Both the position numbers and the translations under genes were made by a program. Below are positions 12,117-23,010 of a DNA stretch of 64,000 nucleotides, piece by piece; the first letter of the stretch is position 1; the number at the start of each line of letters is the position of its first letter. The notes under the pieces were generated by a model that saw only the letters and a program-made list of their open reading frames with translations, had not been told where the DNA came from and did not search any database. Origin of the DNA: Lathyrus oleraceus (taxonomy: Eukaryota; Streptophyta; Magnoliopsida; Fabales; Fabaceae); assembly GCF_024323335.1 (NCBI RefSeq), contig NC_066580.1, positions 89,575,391 through 89,639,390 of the forward strand. Reading direction: 5' to 3'.

Positions 12117-14721
12117 TTGATCAAACCCATTGAACATAATGATCCAACGCCATCTCCCAACTTTGAGTTCCCTGTATTTGAGGCCGAAGAAGATGATGTT
12201 TAAGAGATTCCTGATGAGATTACCCGTTTTCTTGAGCACGAGGAGAAGATCATTCAGCCGCATCTTGAGAATCTGGAAACAGTCAACTTGGGGTCTGAAG
12301 ACTGCATTCGTGAGGTGAAGATTGGGGCACTCCTTGAAGAGTCTGTGAAGAAGAGGTTGATTGAGTTGCTACGAGAATACGTCGACGTCTTTGCCTGTTC
12401 GTATGAAGACATGCCTGGTCTAGATACTGATATCGTGCAACATTTCTTGTCGTTGAAGCCTGAGTGTGTGTCTGTGAAGCAGAAGCTCAGAAGAACTCAT
12501 CCTGATATGGCAGTGAAGATTAAAGAAGAAGTTCAGAAGCAAATTGATGCGGGGTTTCTGGTGACTTCTACATATCCTCAATGGGTGGCCAATATTGTGC
12601 CCGTGCCTAAGAAAGATGGAAAAGTCCGGATGTGTGTGGACTATCGAGACTTGAATAAAGCTAGTCCGAAAGATGATTTTCCTCTGCCACATATTGATAT
12701 GTTGGTAGATAATACAGCTAAATTCAATGTCTTCTCATTTATGGACGGATTTTCCGGTTATAATCAGATTAAAATGGCACCCGAGGATATGGAGAAGACA
12801 ACATTCATCACACCTTAGGGAACATTCTGTTATCGAGTGATGCCCTTCAGTTTGAAGAACGCCAGAGCCACGTATCAACGAGCTATGACTACCTTGTTTC
12901 ATGATATGATGCACAAGGAGATCGAGGTGTATGTTGACGATATGATTACGAAGTTGAAAATGGAAGTTGAACATGTAGAGCACTTGTTGAAGCTTTTTCA
13001 GCGTTTGAGGAGGTACAAACTCCGCCTGAATCCGAACAACTGTACATTTGGAGTCCGTTCCGGCAAGTTATTGGGCTTTATTTTCAGTGAAAGAGGTATT
13101 GAAGTTGATCATGCCAAGGTCAAAGCAATACAAGAGATGCCTATGCCCAAAACTGAGAAGCAAGTCCGAGGTTTTCTTGGCCGCTTGAATTACATTTCCA
13201 GATTTATATCTCACATGACTGCCACATGTGCGCCTATATTCAAGCTCCTCCGGAAAGATCAGCGTCATGATTGGAACGAGGATTGCCAGAAAGCTTTTGA
13301 TAGTATTAAAGAGTATATGTCCGAGCCTCCGGTTCTGTCTCCGCCTGTTGAAGGGAGACCATTGATTATGTATTTAACAGTGCTTGATGATTCCATGGGT
13401 TGTGTATTGGGTCAACAAGATGAATTAGGGAAGAAAGAATATGCAATATACTACTTGAGTAAGAAGTTTACTGATTGTGAGTCTCGGTACTCAATAATTA
13501 AGAAGACATGTTGTGCCTTGGCTTCGGCTGCTAAGCACTTACGCCATTATATGTTAAATCATACAACTTGGTTGATATCCAAAATGGATCCAATCAAGTA
13601 TATCTTTGAGAAGCCTGCTTTAACTGGGAGGATTGCCCGTTGGCAGATGTTGTTATCTGAGTATGACATTGAGTATCGAGCTCAGAAATCTATTAAAGGT
13701 AGTATTTTGGCTGACCACTTGGCACATCAACCAATCGAAGATTATCAGTCTGTTCAGTACGACTTCCTTGATGAGGAGGTTCTGTATTTGAAGATGAAAG
13801 ATTGCGATGAGCCTACGCTCGATGAAGGGCGAGAGCCTGGTTCCTGATGGGGTATGGTGTTCGATGGCGCTGTTAATCAGTATGGAAATGGTATTGGGGC
13901 AATGATTATTACTCCTCAAGGCACCCATTTTCCTTTTACAGCAAGACTAACTTTCAAATGCACGAATAATATGGCGGAGTATGAGGCCTGTATTATGGGT
14001 TTGGAAGAGTGTATTGATCTTAGGATCAAGCATCTTGATGTTTATGGTGATTCGGCCCTTGTTGTTAATTAGATTAAGGGTGAATGGGAGACGGATCAGC
14101 CTGGCCTCATCCCATACAGATATTATGCGAGGAGGATTTTTACTTTCTTTACTGAGGTTGACTTCCATCATATTCCTCGAGATGAGAATCGGATAGCAGA
14201 TGCTCTTGCTACGATTGCTTCAATGATTGTGGTGAAATATTGGAATGAAGTCCCCAATATCACTGTGATGCGCTTGGATAGACCAACTCATGTATTTGCA
14301 GTTGAAGAAGTGAAAGATGATAAGCCATGGTATTATGATATCAAATGTTTTCTTCAGAGTCAGATTTACCCGTCTGAGGCATCTGTTAAAGATAAGAAGA
14401 CTTTGAGGCGATTATCTGGCAGTTTCTACCTTAATGTTTATGTGCTTTATAAGAGAAATTTTGACATGGTTTTGCTCAGATGCATGGATAGACACGAAGC
14501 ATACTTGTTGATGACTGAAGTCCATGAGGGTTCATTTGGTACTCATTCCAATGGACATGCCATGGCAAATAAGATGTTAAGAGCAGGCTACTATTGGCTG
14601 ACAATGGAGTCTGACTGCTGCAAATATGTGAAGAAATGCCACAAGTGTCAGATTTATGCAGATAAGATTCATATTCCACCGACACTCCTGAATGTTATTT
14701 CCTCACCATGGCCTTTCTCCA
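12117..14721 (+). pseudogene. pol: Ogre pol part 1: RT, RNase H, second RNase H, N-terminal integrase
   Basis: One frame has stops at 12201, 12816, 13845 and 14070. RT spans about 12500-13090: VRMCVDYRDLNKASPKDDF, FMDGFSGYNQIKMAPEDMEK, and the catalytic YVDDM at 12930. The first RNase H follows (MYLTVLDDSMGCVLGQQD, YYLSKKFTDCESRYS). A second, archaeal-type RNase H at 13854-14220 (MVFDGAVNQYGNG, MAEYEACIMGLEE) is typical of the Tat lineage. The integrase HHCC zinc domain is at 14520-14655 (HEGSFGTHSNGH, CCKYVKKCHKC). The frame is cut at 14721 by the Sirevirus and resumes in phase at 24236. Confidence 0.88.
14717..14721. repeat. Target site duplication of the Sirevirus, left copy (CTCCA)
   Basis: CTCCA precedes TGTTGATTCT and is repeated at 24232-24236 after the 3' LTR end AATTTCA. 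The integrase frame reads straight across the empty site. Confidence 0.92.
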
Positions 14722-14902
14722 TGTTGATTCTAAGTGTTGGCAGCAATTTTGGTAAAACAAAGACAGTTCACAAGATGTTATGTGTGATGTCTTAACATAA
14801 GATATCCTATGTACCTGCTGGAGTTCAAGAACATGTTCATGCAGGATTGTTTCAGAGTGCCATATACAATGCCATGGCTTCTGATATTGGCTGTACCTGC
14901 TG

Positions 14903-14907
14903 GAGCT
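14903..14907. repeat. Target site duplication of the 1.5-kb solo LTR, left copy (GAGCT)
   Basis: GAGCT precedes TGTTAGATGCCC at 14908 and recurs at 16405-16409 after CTTTCAACA. The 3' LTR at 23011-24231 shows the empty site. Confidence 0.88.
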
Positions 14908-16404
14908 TGTTAGATGCCCAAAAGTACTTATTTGAGCTATCATACGTGGGCATCTTTCACTCTTTTTCCTTGCTAAAATTGTCAAAACCACATTTGTTTT
15001 ACATGGAATGCATTACATTGATAAACAAGCTTGGTGCCTTTGATTTGTGTGTTATTGTGCAGGAAAAAGGCATGAACTAATTGAAAATGAAGACACAAGA
15101 AATTGGCAAAGGAACCAAAGAATACAAGTATTTCATCAGCCTGCTCGCTAGGCGAGGCTGCGGCGAAGCACTGCTTCGCTAGGCGAGCTCCAGGCGAAAA
15201 GCTCCAGTAAATTGTCAAATTAATTCGCCAGGCGAGCTGAAGGCGAAGGTGGTAGCGAGTTCGTTCTGTTTTGGTGAAAAACGCAGCCAGCACTCACTCG
15301 CTAGGCGAAGCTCTAGCGAGTCCCCAGCGAGCATTCCAGTAGCAAAACCTCTCAACCTCGCTGGGGCGAAGGTTGAAGCGTGTCCTTCGCTAGGCGAAGG
15401 TATGTTCGCTAGGCGAACATGACAGTTCAGCAGACCCTGTTTTCTCTGGGCGCAGGGGCCTTATGTGCCCATATTAGACCCTCGCTAGGCGAGCCATTCT
15501 GCTCGCCTAGCGAACATGACAGCCCAGCAGAGGTCTATAAGTAGCAGGTGCCACTTTTGAGCACCATACCTCATTTTTACCAACTTTTTCCACTTTTGTA
15601 CTTTGAAGAGATATTTTACAGCATTGTTCTAGGGGATCTTTTATGCCCTAATTTTCATTTCTCATCATCTTAGAACCATCTTCTACAAAAAGAAGGTGGA
15701 TTCCCATCCAACTTCGATTATCCGACTTGGATGTTGATCAACCTTCTTTCCTTACTTGCCGACCAAGCTACCATGAAAATGAGTAGCTAAGTCATCCTTT
15801 TGTCAAGGTTAGATGTAGGTGATTACTAGCTTTGTGTGTAAATGTAAGGATCCTCATATGTAAACTCTTTAATGGTAAATATATGATGAAAACTTTGTTT
15901 CTATTTAAAACTCTTTGTGTTGGTTTATGATCGAGAGATGTTTACCGACTCTTGACCTAGGTTTTCATCCAAACTTGTTTGTTAGCTAGAGATAGTAATG
16001 AATGATTTTGTTCACCATAAGGTTGAACCAAAAAGTTGTCATTTTGATAGATTGTGTTCGAGAGAAACAATGGATCAAAATGGCAAAACTCACAATGTGT
16101 GTTCGAGAGAAACATATTGAGAGGACTTTGTGAAATGATTTATCATCTAAAGGAGTTTATAAGATTGTTGACAGAGCAAATACATGCAAAGTGATCATTG
16201 AAACCTAACTTTGGCAATATTTCTCATTTATCCAAACCAAAACTTTTACCGCAATTTATTACTTTTTATGCAAGATAACGTGACAACCAATCAAAACCCT
16301 ATTGTTACTTGAGCTAGAATTAATATAACCATCGAACGGCGGTGATATCTTACAATCCTTGTGGATACGATAACAAAAACCCGACACGAAAAATACTTTC
16401 AACA
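14908..16404. mobile_element. Solo LTR, 1497 bp, probably Ty3/gypsy (Athila-like)
   Basis: The block begins TGTTAGATGCCC, ends CAACA, has a 5-bp target duplication and no internal coding or second LTR, so it is a solo LTR left by recombination between two LTRs. TATAAG at 15536-15541 could be its promoter on the plus strand. The tail with ATCCTTGTGGATACGA resembles Athila-type legume LTR ends as I remember them; that family call is weak. The short ORFs inside (for example 14982-15293 minus) are chance frames. Confidence 0.75.
15140..15525. repeat. Cluster of the near-palindrome TCGCTAGGCGA in the solo LTR
   Basis: Within about 380 bp I count six forward copies of CGCTAGGCGA, one inverted copy (TCGCCTAGCGA) and three further AGGCGA cores, in a GC-rich island within an AT-rich LTR. 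The cluster lies just upstream of the TATA-like box at 15536, so a regulatory role in U3 is possible. Confidence 0.75.
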
Positions 16405-16409
16405 GAGCT
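16405..16409. repeat. Target site duplication of the 1.5-kb solo LTR, right copy (GAGCT)
   Basis: It matches 14903-14907 exactly; the Sirevirus LTR sequence (TAAATG) continues after it. Confidence 0.88.
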
Positions 16410-16939
16410 TAAATGAAAGACATGTTCATGCAGGAGTGTTTCAAGATGGCATACACAAGGTCATGGCATCTGATATGGTTGTACCTGCTGGAAGTTATAA
16501 AAGAAATTATTGGATTATGCAGGATTTTTCCAGGATGTCAGACCCGATGTCATGACATCCTGTACATAGAACATTCAGTGTGAATGTCTGGTGTTTTGTG
16601 ATTGCACAATTAATGGAAATCTTTGTATGATTGAAGATCTGATTAGCTGGCGCATTCAATCATGGATTACAACCTGATTTATTTATTTTCCAAGGAGATC
16701 TAACCAACTGTTATAAAAAGATTTGATTGGGAAATAGATTTAGGGTTTTCAAGATTTCCAAGCCCAGCTGAAAGCTTCTATAAAAAGGGACTTAGAAAAC
16801 ATGTTTGAACACACAACCAATACTGAGCGAAATATTGAGAGAGAGCTAGGATTTGTGTCTGTTTAGTCGTGAGACTTGTAAGCCATTCAAGTCATCTTTT
16901 GATGATTGAATTGGACTGATTTGTGGTTGTAATTTGTCA

Positions 16940-17090
16940 CTCTAAAGCTGTTAAGCAAGAGTGTGTGTCTACTTGATCAAAGTTGTGAAGCAAGATCAAG
17001 TGTGTGTCTTCTTGATCAAAGCTGTGAAGCAAGATCAAGAGTGTGTCTTCTTGATTGAAACTGTGAAGTAAAATCAAGAGTGTGTTATTG
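16940..17090 (+). repeat. About 40-bp tandem repeats in the Sirevirus LTR
   Basis: Three diverged units built on GTGTGTCTTCTTGATCAAAG followed by CTGTGAAGCAAGATCAAGA, starting near 16961, 17001 and 17041. The same array occurs in the 3' LTR at about 23730-23880. It lies downstream of the TATA box. Confidence 0.75.
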
Positions 17091-17446
17091 AAAAGTATTT
17101 TCTTTTCTCAAGGGATTGTTGTTTAAGAGTGCTTAGGTAGAAATTGAACGGAAGTGAGTGGGTTCTCATATCTAAGAGTGCTTAGGTAGAATTTGCACGG
17201 GTAGAGATTAGGTGAGAAAGACTGTAACTTGTTGAAGTGTATGGAGAGTCTTTGAACTAATTCTATTTTAGTGAATTTCCTTCCTGGCTTGGTAGCCCCC
17301 AGATGTAGATGAGTTGGACCGAACTGGTTTAACAATTGCTTGTGTCATTTGCTTTACCATTCTGTTTCTTTATCCTATTTGTGTTAACAGATATTAGTGT
17401 CGTGACATTACCTTCGACATCTTATATTTGATACCAGAATTTCAAT

Positions 17447-17462
17447 TGGTATCAGAGCAGGC
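17447..17462 (+). promoter_or_regulatory. Primer binding site (tRNA-iMet) of the Sirevirus
   Basis: TGGTATCAGAGCAGG starts two bases after the 5' LTR end and matches the 3' end of plant initiator tRNA-Met. Confidence 0.88.
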
Positions 17463-17511
17463 ATCCTGCTCTGGTTCTGGGTAAGATCTAGGGACTATAC
17501 TTTCTGGTACA

Positions 17512-18733
17512 ATGGAGAGAGATGGAGGATCTGTTCATAGGCCACCAATTTTGGATGGTTCTAACTATGACTATTGGAAACCTCGAATGGTAGTTTTTCT
17601 AAAATCTCTTGATAACAAGGCTTGGAAAGCTGTGTTAACAGGTTGGGTGCATCCTGTCATTACTAAAGAAGGAGAAGCCACTACTGAAAAGAAGCCTGAA
17701 GAACAATGGTCCAAGGAGGAGGATGATCTTGCTCTTGAAAATTCTAAAGCATTAAATGCAATATTCAATGGGGTAGACAAGAATATTTTCAGGCTGGTAA
17801 ACAACTGTGAAGTGGCCAAAGATGCTTGGGACATTCTCAAGACCACTCATGAAGGCACCTCTAGGGTAAAGATGTTTAGACTTCAGCTACTCACCTCCAA
17901 GTTTGAAAACTTAAGGATGAAAGAAGATGAAAACATTCATGAATTTCACATGAGTATCCTTGAAATTGCTAATGCTTCAGGAGCCCTGGGAGAGAAGATG
18001 ACGGATGAAAAACTGGTAAGGAAAATACTCAGGTCACTCCCTAAGAGATTTGCAATGAAGGTGACTGCCATAGAAGAGTCTCAAGACATTTACAACATGA
18101 GGGTAGATGAGCTAATTGGTTCCCTCCAAACCTTTGAGATGGGATTAAATGATGGAACTGAAAAGAAAACCAAAAGCATTGCCTTCATATCAAACACAGA
18201 AGAGGAAAACAGTCAAGATGTGGATGAAGAATGGGCCAATGAAGTTGCAATGTTGGGGAGACAGTTTAACAGATTGTTAAAGAAAATGGATGTAAGATCC
18301 AAGGCAAATGTCAAGAACATCTCATCTGACATCAGCAACGGAAGAAGAGCTAGGTCAGATGAGAAGCCCAAAGAAGGAAAAGAAGTAAAGTGCTATGAAT
18401 GTGATGGGTATGGACACATTAGAACTGAATGTGGAACCTACCTCAAGAAGTAGAAGATGAGTCTTGCTGCCACCTGGTCAGATGAGAGTGATACAAAAGA
18501 GGCTGCAAATCCGGTGACTGCATTAACAGGAAAATGGGGTTCTGATGAAGACTCAAGTGATGAAGAAGTGACTTTTGAAGAATTGGCCTCCACCTACAGA
18601 AAGCTGTGTCACAAAAGTGTAGAGCTGTGTAAACAGGTTGAAAGCCAGAAGAAGGGGATAACTCAACTTGAGAATGAGAAGGGAGAACAATTGGAAACCA
18701 TCTCCAAATTGAGAACAAAAGTTGTGGCTCTGT
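17512..18733 (+). pseudogene. gag: Sirevirus gag, with stop at 18451
   Basis: It starts at ATG 17512 (MERDGGSVHRPPILDGSNYD), the usual copia gag opening. The UBN2-type gag core (YWKPRMVVFLKSLD, AKDAWDILKTTHEGTSRVK, LRSLPKRF) covers residues about 15-230. The CCHC knuckle CYECDGYGHIRTEC is at 18391-18432 and would bind genomic RNA. The first stop is 18451-18453, but the same frame goes on to 18733 with a coiled-coil-rich segment, so the ancestral Gag-Pol was longer. Only stops, not frameshifts, break this part. Confidence 0.87.
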
Positions 18734-20115
18734 AAGTCAAGCTAGATGAAAGTCAAAAAGCTGAAAGTCAGGAGATAACACAGTTGGAAAGTGAGAAGGC
18801 ATACCATGTGAAAACCATCTCTAAGTTGAAAACTGAGGTCATGTTCATAAATTCTAAACTAGAAGAGATGACCAAGTATGTAAGGATGTTAAGCAATGGA
18901 TCTGACTCCTTAGACAAGATTCTCCAAACTGGACAAATAACAGGAGACAAATCTGGCATTGGGTATAATGACTCAAAACCTGAGAACAGTTACACTGGAG
19001 CCAAACCTAAGTGCATCCATAATAAAAGTAAACATGTGATGTCATATCATATGTCACAGCACCAGAGGAGAAAACATCAGAAAGGGAAACACCAAAGATG
19101 GAGATGCCATTACTGTGGGAAATTTGGCCATCTGAAGCCTTTCTGCTATAAATTGTATGGTTATCCCAGGCCTTCTTTTCATCAGAATCACCATCAACTC
19201 AGACCCATACAGGACAAGCCTACCATCAAGAAGCAATGGGTCCCTAAGACTAATGTTATAAGTCTGATAGCTCAGATTCCCCTCAGAATCTCAGCCAAAG
19301 AAGAGTGGTACTTTGATAGTGGATGTTCCTGACACATGACTGGAAACCAAGACTTGCTAACTGATCTGCATCATCATACCATAAGCCATGTAACCTTTGG
19401 AGATGGAGCAAAAGGTGAAATCAAAGGAACAGGTAAGCTTGATTGTCTTGGAGTTCCTAAACTTGACAAGGTTCTACTAGTTAAGGGCTTGACTGCAAAT
19501 CTAATAAGCATCAGTCAACTATGTGATCAAGGTCTGAATGTTAACTTCACCAAAACTGAATGTCTAATCTTTGACAAAAATAGTGAAGTGATTATGAGAG
19601 GAATTAGGACCAAAGACAACTGCTACATGTGGAGCTCTCAAATGTATTATCCCTTAAAGTATTCCTATGTCAAAGAGGAATGTATAAAGATGAGTATAGA
19701 TGCTAGAAGAACTCTCAAGAGTGATGAAAAACATGTCTGTGGGAAATGTCAGACAAAGATGTCACACCAGAAGCTCAGACTTAACCTCACCTTCATAGGA
19801 GAAAAGGTTATGATGGCTCAAACAATTGAGAGGTTAGATCAAATAGGTGGACATGTGACCAGTCATAGGCAGAATGGAACTATTGGGACTAGGCCACAGG
19901 GGACTAAATGTTTATCTCAAAGTAAAAATGTCAAGAACAATGTGGAGAAGATTGGGATGACACCTGCTCCTACACATGTGAAAGGTATAGAAGATAGAAG
20001 CAGTTGGGCTCAACTAGGTTGGATGAAACTATTGATGATTGCATACAATGTCACACACGATGTCATGACATTGTATTATGAAAACCTAAATGCTGAAACT
20101 AGGTCCAAAAATTAG
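18734..20115 (+). pseudogene. Sirevirus protease and GAG-pre-integrase remnants with deleted pol
   Basis: It continues the gag frame after TAA 18733. A second CCHC knuckle CHYCGKFGHLKPFC is at 19105-19146. The protease start WYFDSGCS at 19306-19329 runs into TGA at 19330. The pre-integrase domain follows at 19336-19750 (LTANLISISQLCDQGLNVNF, CGKCQTKMSHQKLR). Then only fragments remain: an RT tail (KNVEKIG-like, TPAPTHVK, at about 19930-19980) and an RNase H end (SSWAQLGWMKLLMIAYN at about 20002). Integrase catalytic core and RT catalytic domain are absent, so at least two internal deletions occurred. Confidence 0.8.
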
Positions 20116-20508
20116 ATTCACCACTGATGGACAAAGTACTGTTTTTGCTATTATCACTCCATTAGAAAACTCGTGGAAGACAAATTCAGAGGTCTAAAGC
20201 ATGGACTGGAACTAGCAGACAAGGTTGCAAGGAATTTAGGTGAAATTCGAATTGAATATGAGGGAGGGAAATTAGGGATTTGGACTCTTGTGAAATTATG
20301 GAAATTAAAGTGGAAAAATAAAGGAAATAAAAATAGTGTCTGCCCTCTTAAAAGAAAGAGCCACATTAATGACAAATCATTCCCTAACATTGAAAATAGT
20401 ATCTATGCCCTCAGCACACGCTACCTAAACACAAAAATCTCCATCTCCACTCAACTTCTCAGAGAAACTCAGCTAGGGCAAAGAAACTTCTCTCAAAAGT
20501 CCTACAAT
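20116..20508 (+). other. RNase H tail and spacer before the envelope-like ORF
   Basis: A frame-shifted end of RNase H (IRKLVEDK at about 20160-20185, ELADKVARNLG) is recognisable. After that only AT-rich spacer leads to the ATG at 20509. Confidence 0.5.
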
Positions 20509-22302
20509 ATGTCTCAACATCCATCATCATCTGGTTCAAAATCCTCTCACCATGCAAAGACTCCCTCAATGGAGTTTCTAGATGAAGACGTGATGGACGT
20601 TACTCCACTGTGCGTGATACCAGGCGACACCCCAGGTCCCTCCTCCAAGGCTGGAGATAAGCAAGGTAATACCCCTGGTAAATCTTCTCTTCCAAAAGAC
20701 ATGCATTATGCTGATCGTGCTATAAGGAACCTAGTCACTAGGATTCTAAGTGAAGGGCATGAAGTCAAAGGGGTTTCTACCCCTCTGTCCAGAAGGGACC
20801 CCTCTCCTGAGGAGGAACCTCGTGCTGATAAAGATGATGACTCATCTAGATCAGGAAAGGAAGTTGCTGCTGAAGGGCTATGCTCTCTAGGTAAAACCCT
20901 ACCTAGCAAGAAACCAGCAAATGTGTCTCAGGAGGATGTTATTGACCTAGAGGAAGAATGCTCTGAAGAAGAGGATTATTCTTTGGTCCATCTTGTAAAA
21001 CATAGTGTAGCTGAGAAACTGAGAACTAGGAAAGGGAAAAGTGTGGCTAAGATGAGAACAACAAGAATGAAAAAGGCTGCTGGTGTAGGACCCTCAAAAT
21101 CCTGGAGCAAAGTTGAGGTTAGGAAAAGGAAAGGAAGAGACAGTTCTGACTCTGATGAGGATGTCAAAGACGATGTCCCAAACATCTCCCCTGCAAAAAG
21201 GCAGGCTGTTCAGAAGTCTCCTGGAAAAGCTGTTGTTGTGCACCTAGATAATATCTTCTTTCATTTAGAAGATGGTGCTACAAAATGGAAATTTGTCATT
21301 CAGAGGAGGATAGCTGTTGAAAGAGAGCTTGGAAAAGAGGCTGTAGAGGTAAAGGAAGTAATTGAATTGATCAGAAATGCTGGTCTAATGAAGACTGTGG
21401 TAGCTCTACCCCAATGTTATGAGGGGTTGGTAAAAGAGTTTATTATGAACATCCCTGAGGATATTTATGAAAAGAGCAGCAGGGAGTTCTGCAAGGTGTT
21501 TGTAAGGGGAAAATGTGTGAAATTCTCACCAAGTATTATCAAAAAGTTCTTAGGAAGAGGAACTGATGAAGGAGTGAACGAAGAGACTACAGACAATAAG
21601 GTCTGTAGGGTTATTACAGCTGGCCAAGTTAAGAAATGGCCTAGTAGGAATCACTTATCAGCTGGCAAACTCACTGTCAAGTATGCCATCTTACACAAGA
21701 TTGGTTCAGCCAACTGGGTGCCTACTAATCATCTCTCTACCATCTCCATTGTACTTGGAAGAATCATTCATGCAATTCGAACCAAGATAAACTATGATTT
21801 TGGAAAGTTCATATTTGATCAAACTATCAGACATGCCTCCACAAATGCTGTAAAGTTACCCATTGCCCTCCCATCTATTATTTGTGGGATTATCTTGAGT
21901 CAACATCCAGGAATTCTTAATACAAAGGACATGCCAAGCAGAAGAAAACCCCCTCTATTCATTCATTATAAGCTGTTTGAGGGAAGTCATGTCAATGATG
22001 TTGTCATGACATCTGCCAGAAGGGAGTCTGCATCTCAAGGGAGCTTAATTGATCAACTAAAAGATACCTGCAAGGAATTGGATAATGGTATAAGGGTAGA
22101 CAAGGCAAGAAAAGAGCTTTGGAAGTTCTTATTTGTAGCCTGGAAAAGGAAGAATTGGAGAAGGCTTCTAAGAATTCAGATGCAAAAGCCCAATCCAGTG
22201 GCAGCTCTAAAAGCTCTGAAGTCTCTGAAGGTGAAGGTGAAGGTCAAGGTGATACTTCTTCTTCTGATTGATGGTTCCCCCCTTTTGTGTGTTGAAGACT
22301 GA
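20509..22302 (+). pseudogene. Sirevirus envelope-like protein (putative plant transposon protein domain), frameshifted near its end
   Basis: ATG 20509 (MSQHPSSSGSKSSHHAK) opens a frame that also extends upstream without a better start. Residues 1-240 are low-complexity, acidic and basic by turns (EEEPRADKDDDSSRS, DLEEECSEEEDY, RKRKGRDSSDSDED). Residues about 245-500 form the conserved domain found after pol in SIRE-type elements (VVALPQCYEGLVKEFIMNIP, FVRGKCVKFSPSIIKKFLGR, LSTISIVLGRIIHAI). A coiled-coil tail begins LIDQLKDTCKELDNG. A one-base indel near 22115 shifts the frame; the other frame there is acidic and serine-rich and ends at 22269-22271. I see no convincing signal peptide or membrane anchor, and function as an envelope is unproven. 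Confidence 0.78.
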
Positions 22303-23010
22303 AGATGGTGTGAGGTGTGCTGTGAAGACTGTTGTGGCTGTTGCTGTTCTGATGCTGCTGTATGAATGCTGAAGTTTTTTTTGTTTTTTTCTGGAAAATG
22401 TGTAATGTGTGGCAGTCCTCATTGATGCCTGTTTTGTAATATTTAGGGCTCTTGATGAATTCCTTGGATTTGTTCATTATCTCAGCTATCACAGTTGTGT
22501 ATGATGATGGTTTGTACTTCCTGAATATTATGTTTTAACATTCTTAATGTTATAACATCTGATCTAACATTCTCTGCTAGGATAATAGACATTTATTTTG
22601 TCTGATTGGTCACCTTTGGTCAATTTTGACTAAAAAGGGGGAGAAGCGTTGATGTTGAAGCAGATGTCAGAATTACATTCTGGCTGGTACAGGTGCTGGA
22701 GTTACAGTAGCTGTTATGTTCATGGAGGTTGTTTACTGTATGCACAGATTTAGGGGGAGAAGGAGTACCCTTATGCATTTGTGTGTCTTACTAGTTGCAT
22801 CCATAACTAGTAATTCTGTTTTTGTTGCACATATTTAGGGGGAGGAGAAATACCCTTCTGCATGTGTGTATTACTAGTAAATATAAGCTAGTAATTGTGT
22901 TGCTTCTGCTGCTGTTTAAACTAATGTTATGTGTTTAACTGCTCATAGTTTTTCTTGTGAACGAAAAGGACAGATATATGTTTTAGCCAAAATTTGCCAA
23001 AGGGGGAGTT
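22303..23010 (+). promoter_or_regulatory. Multiple polypurine tracts before the Sirevirus 3' LTR
   Basis: Four tracts of similar form stand at 22632-22646 (AAAAAGGGGGAGAAG), 22752-22764, 22837-22850 and 22999-23008 (AAAGGGGGAG, directly before the LTR). Several polypurine tracts in this position are a recognised feature of Sireviruses. No ORF is seen between them. Confidence 0.82.

Larger units (their letters stand above)
14722..17444 (+). repeat. 5' LTR of the Sirevirus, interrupted by a solo LTR
   Basis: Removing the 1497-bp insertion and one 5-bp duplication leaves 1221 bp, the same length as the 3' LTR at 23011-24231. A TATA box (TTCTATAAAAAGGG) lies near 16774. A tandem array with a period of about 40 bp follows at 16940-17090. 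Confidence 0.92.

Noticed and set aside
20173..20508. Upstream extension of the envelope-like ORF
   Set aside because: This stretch contains the decayed RNase H tail; the ATG at 20509 fits the usual start of this protein type.
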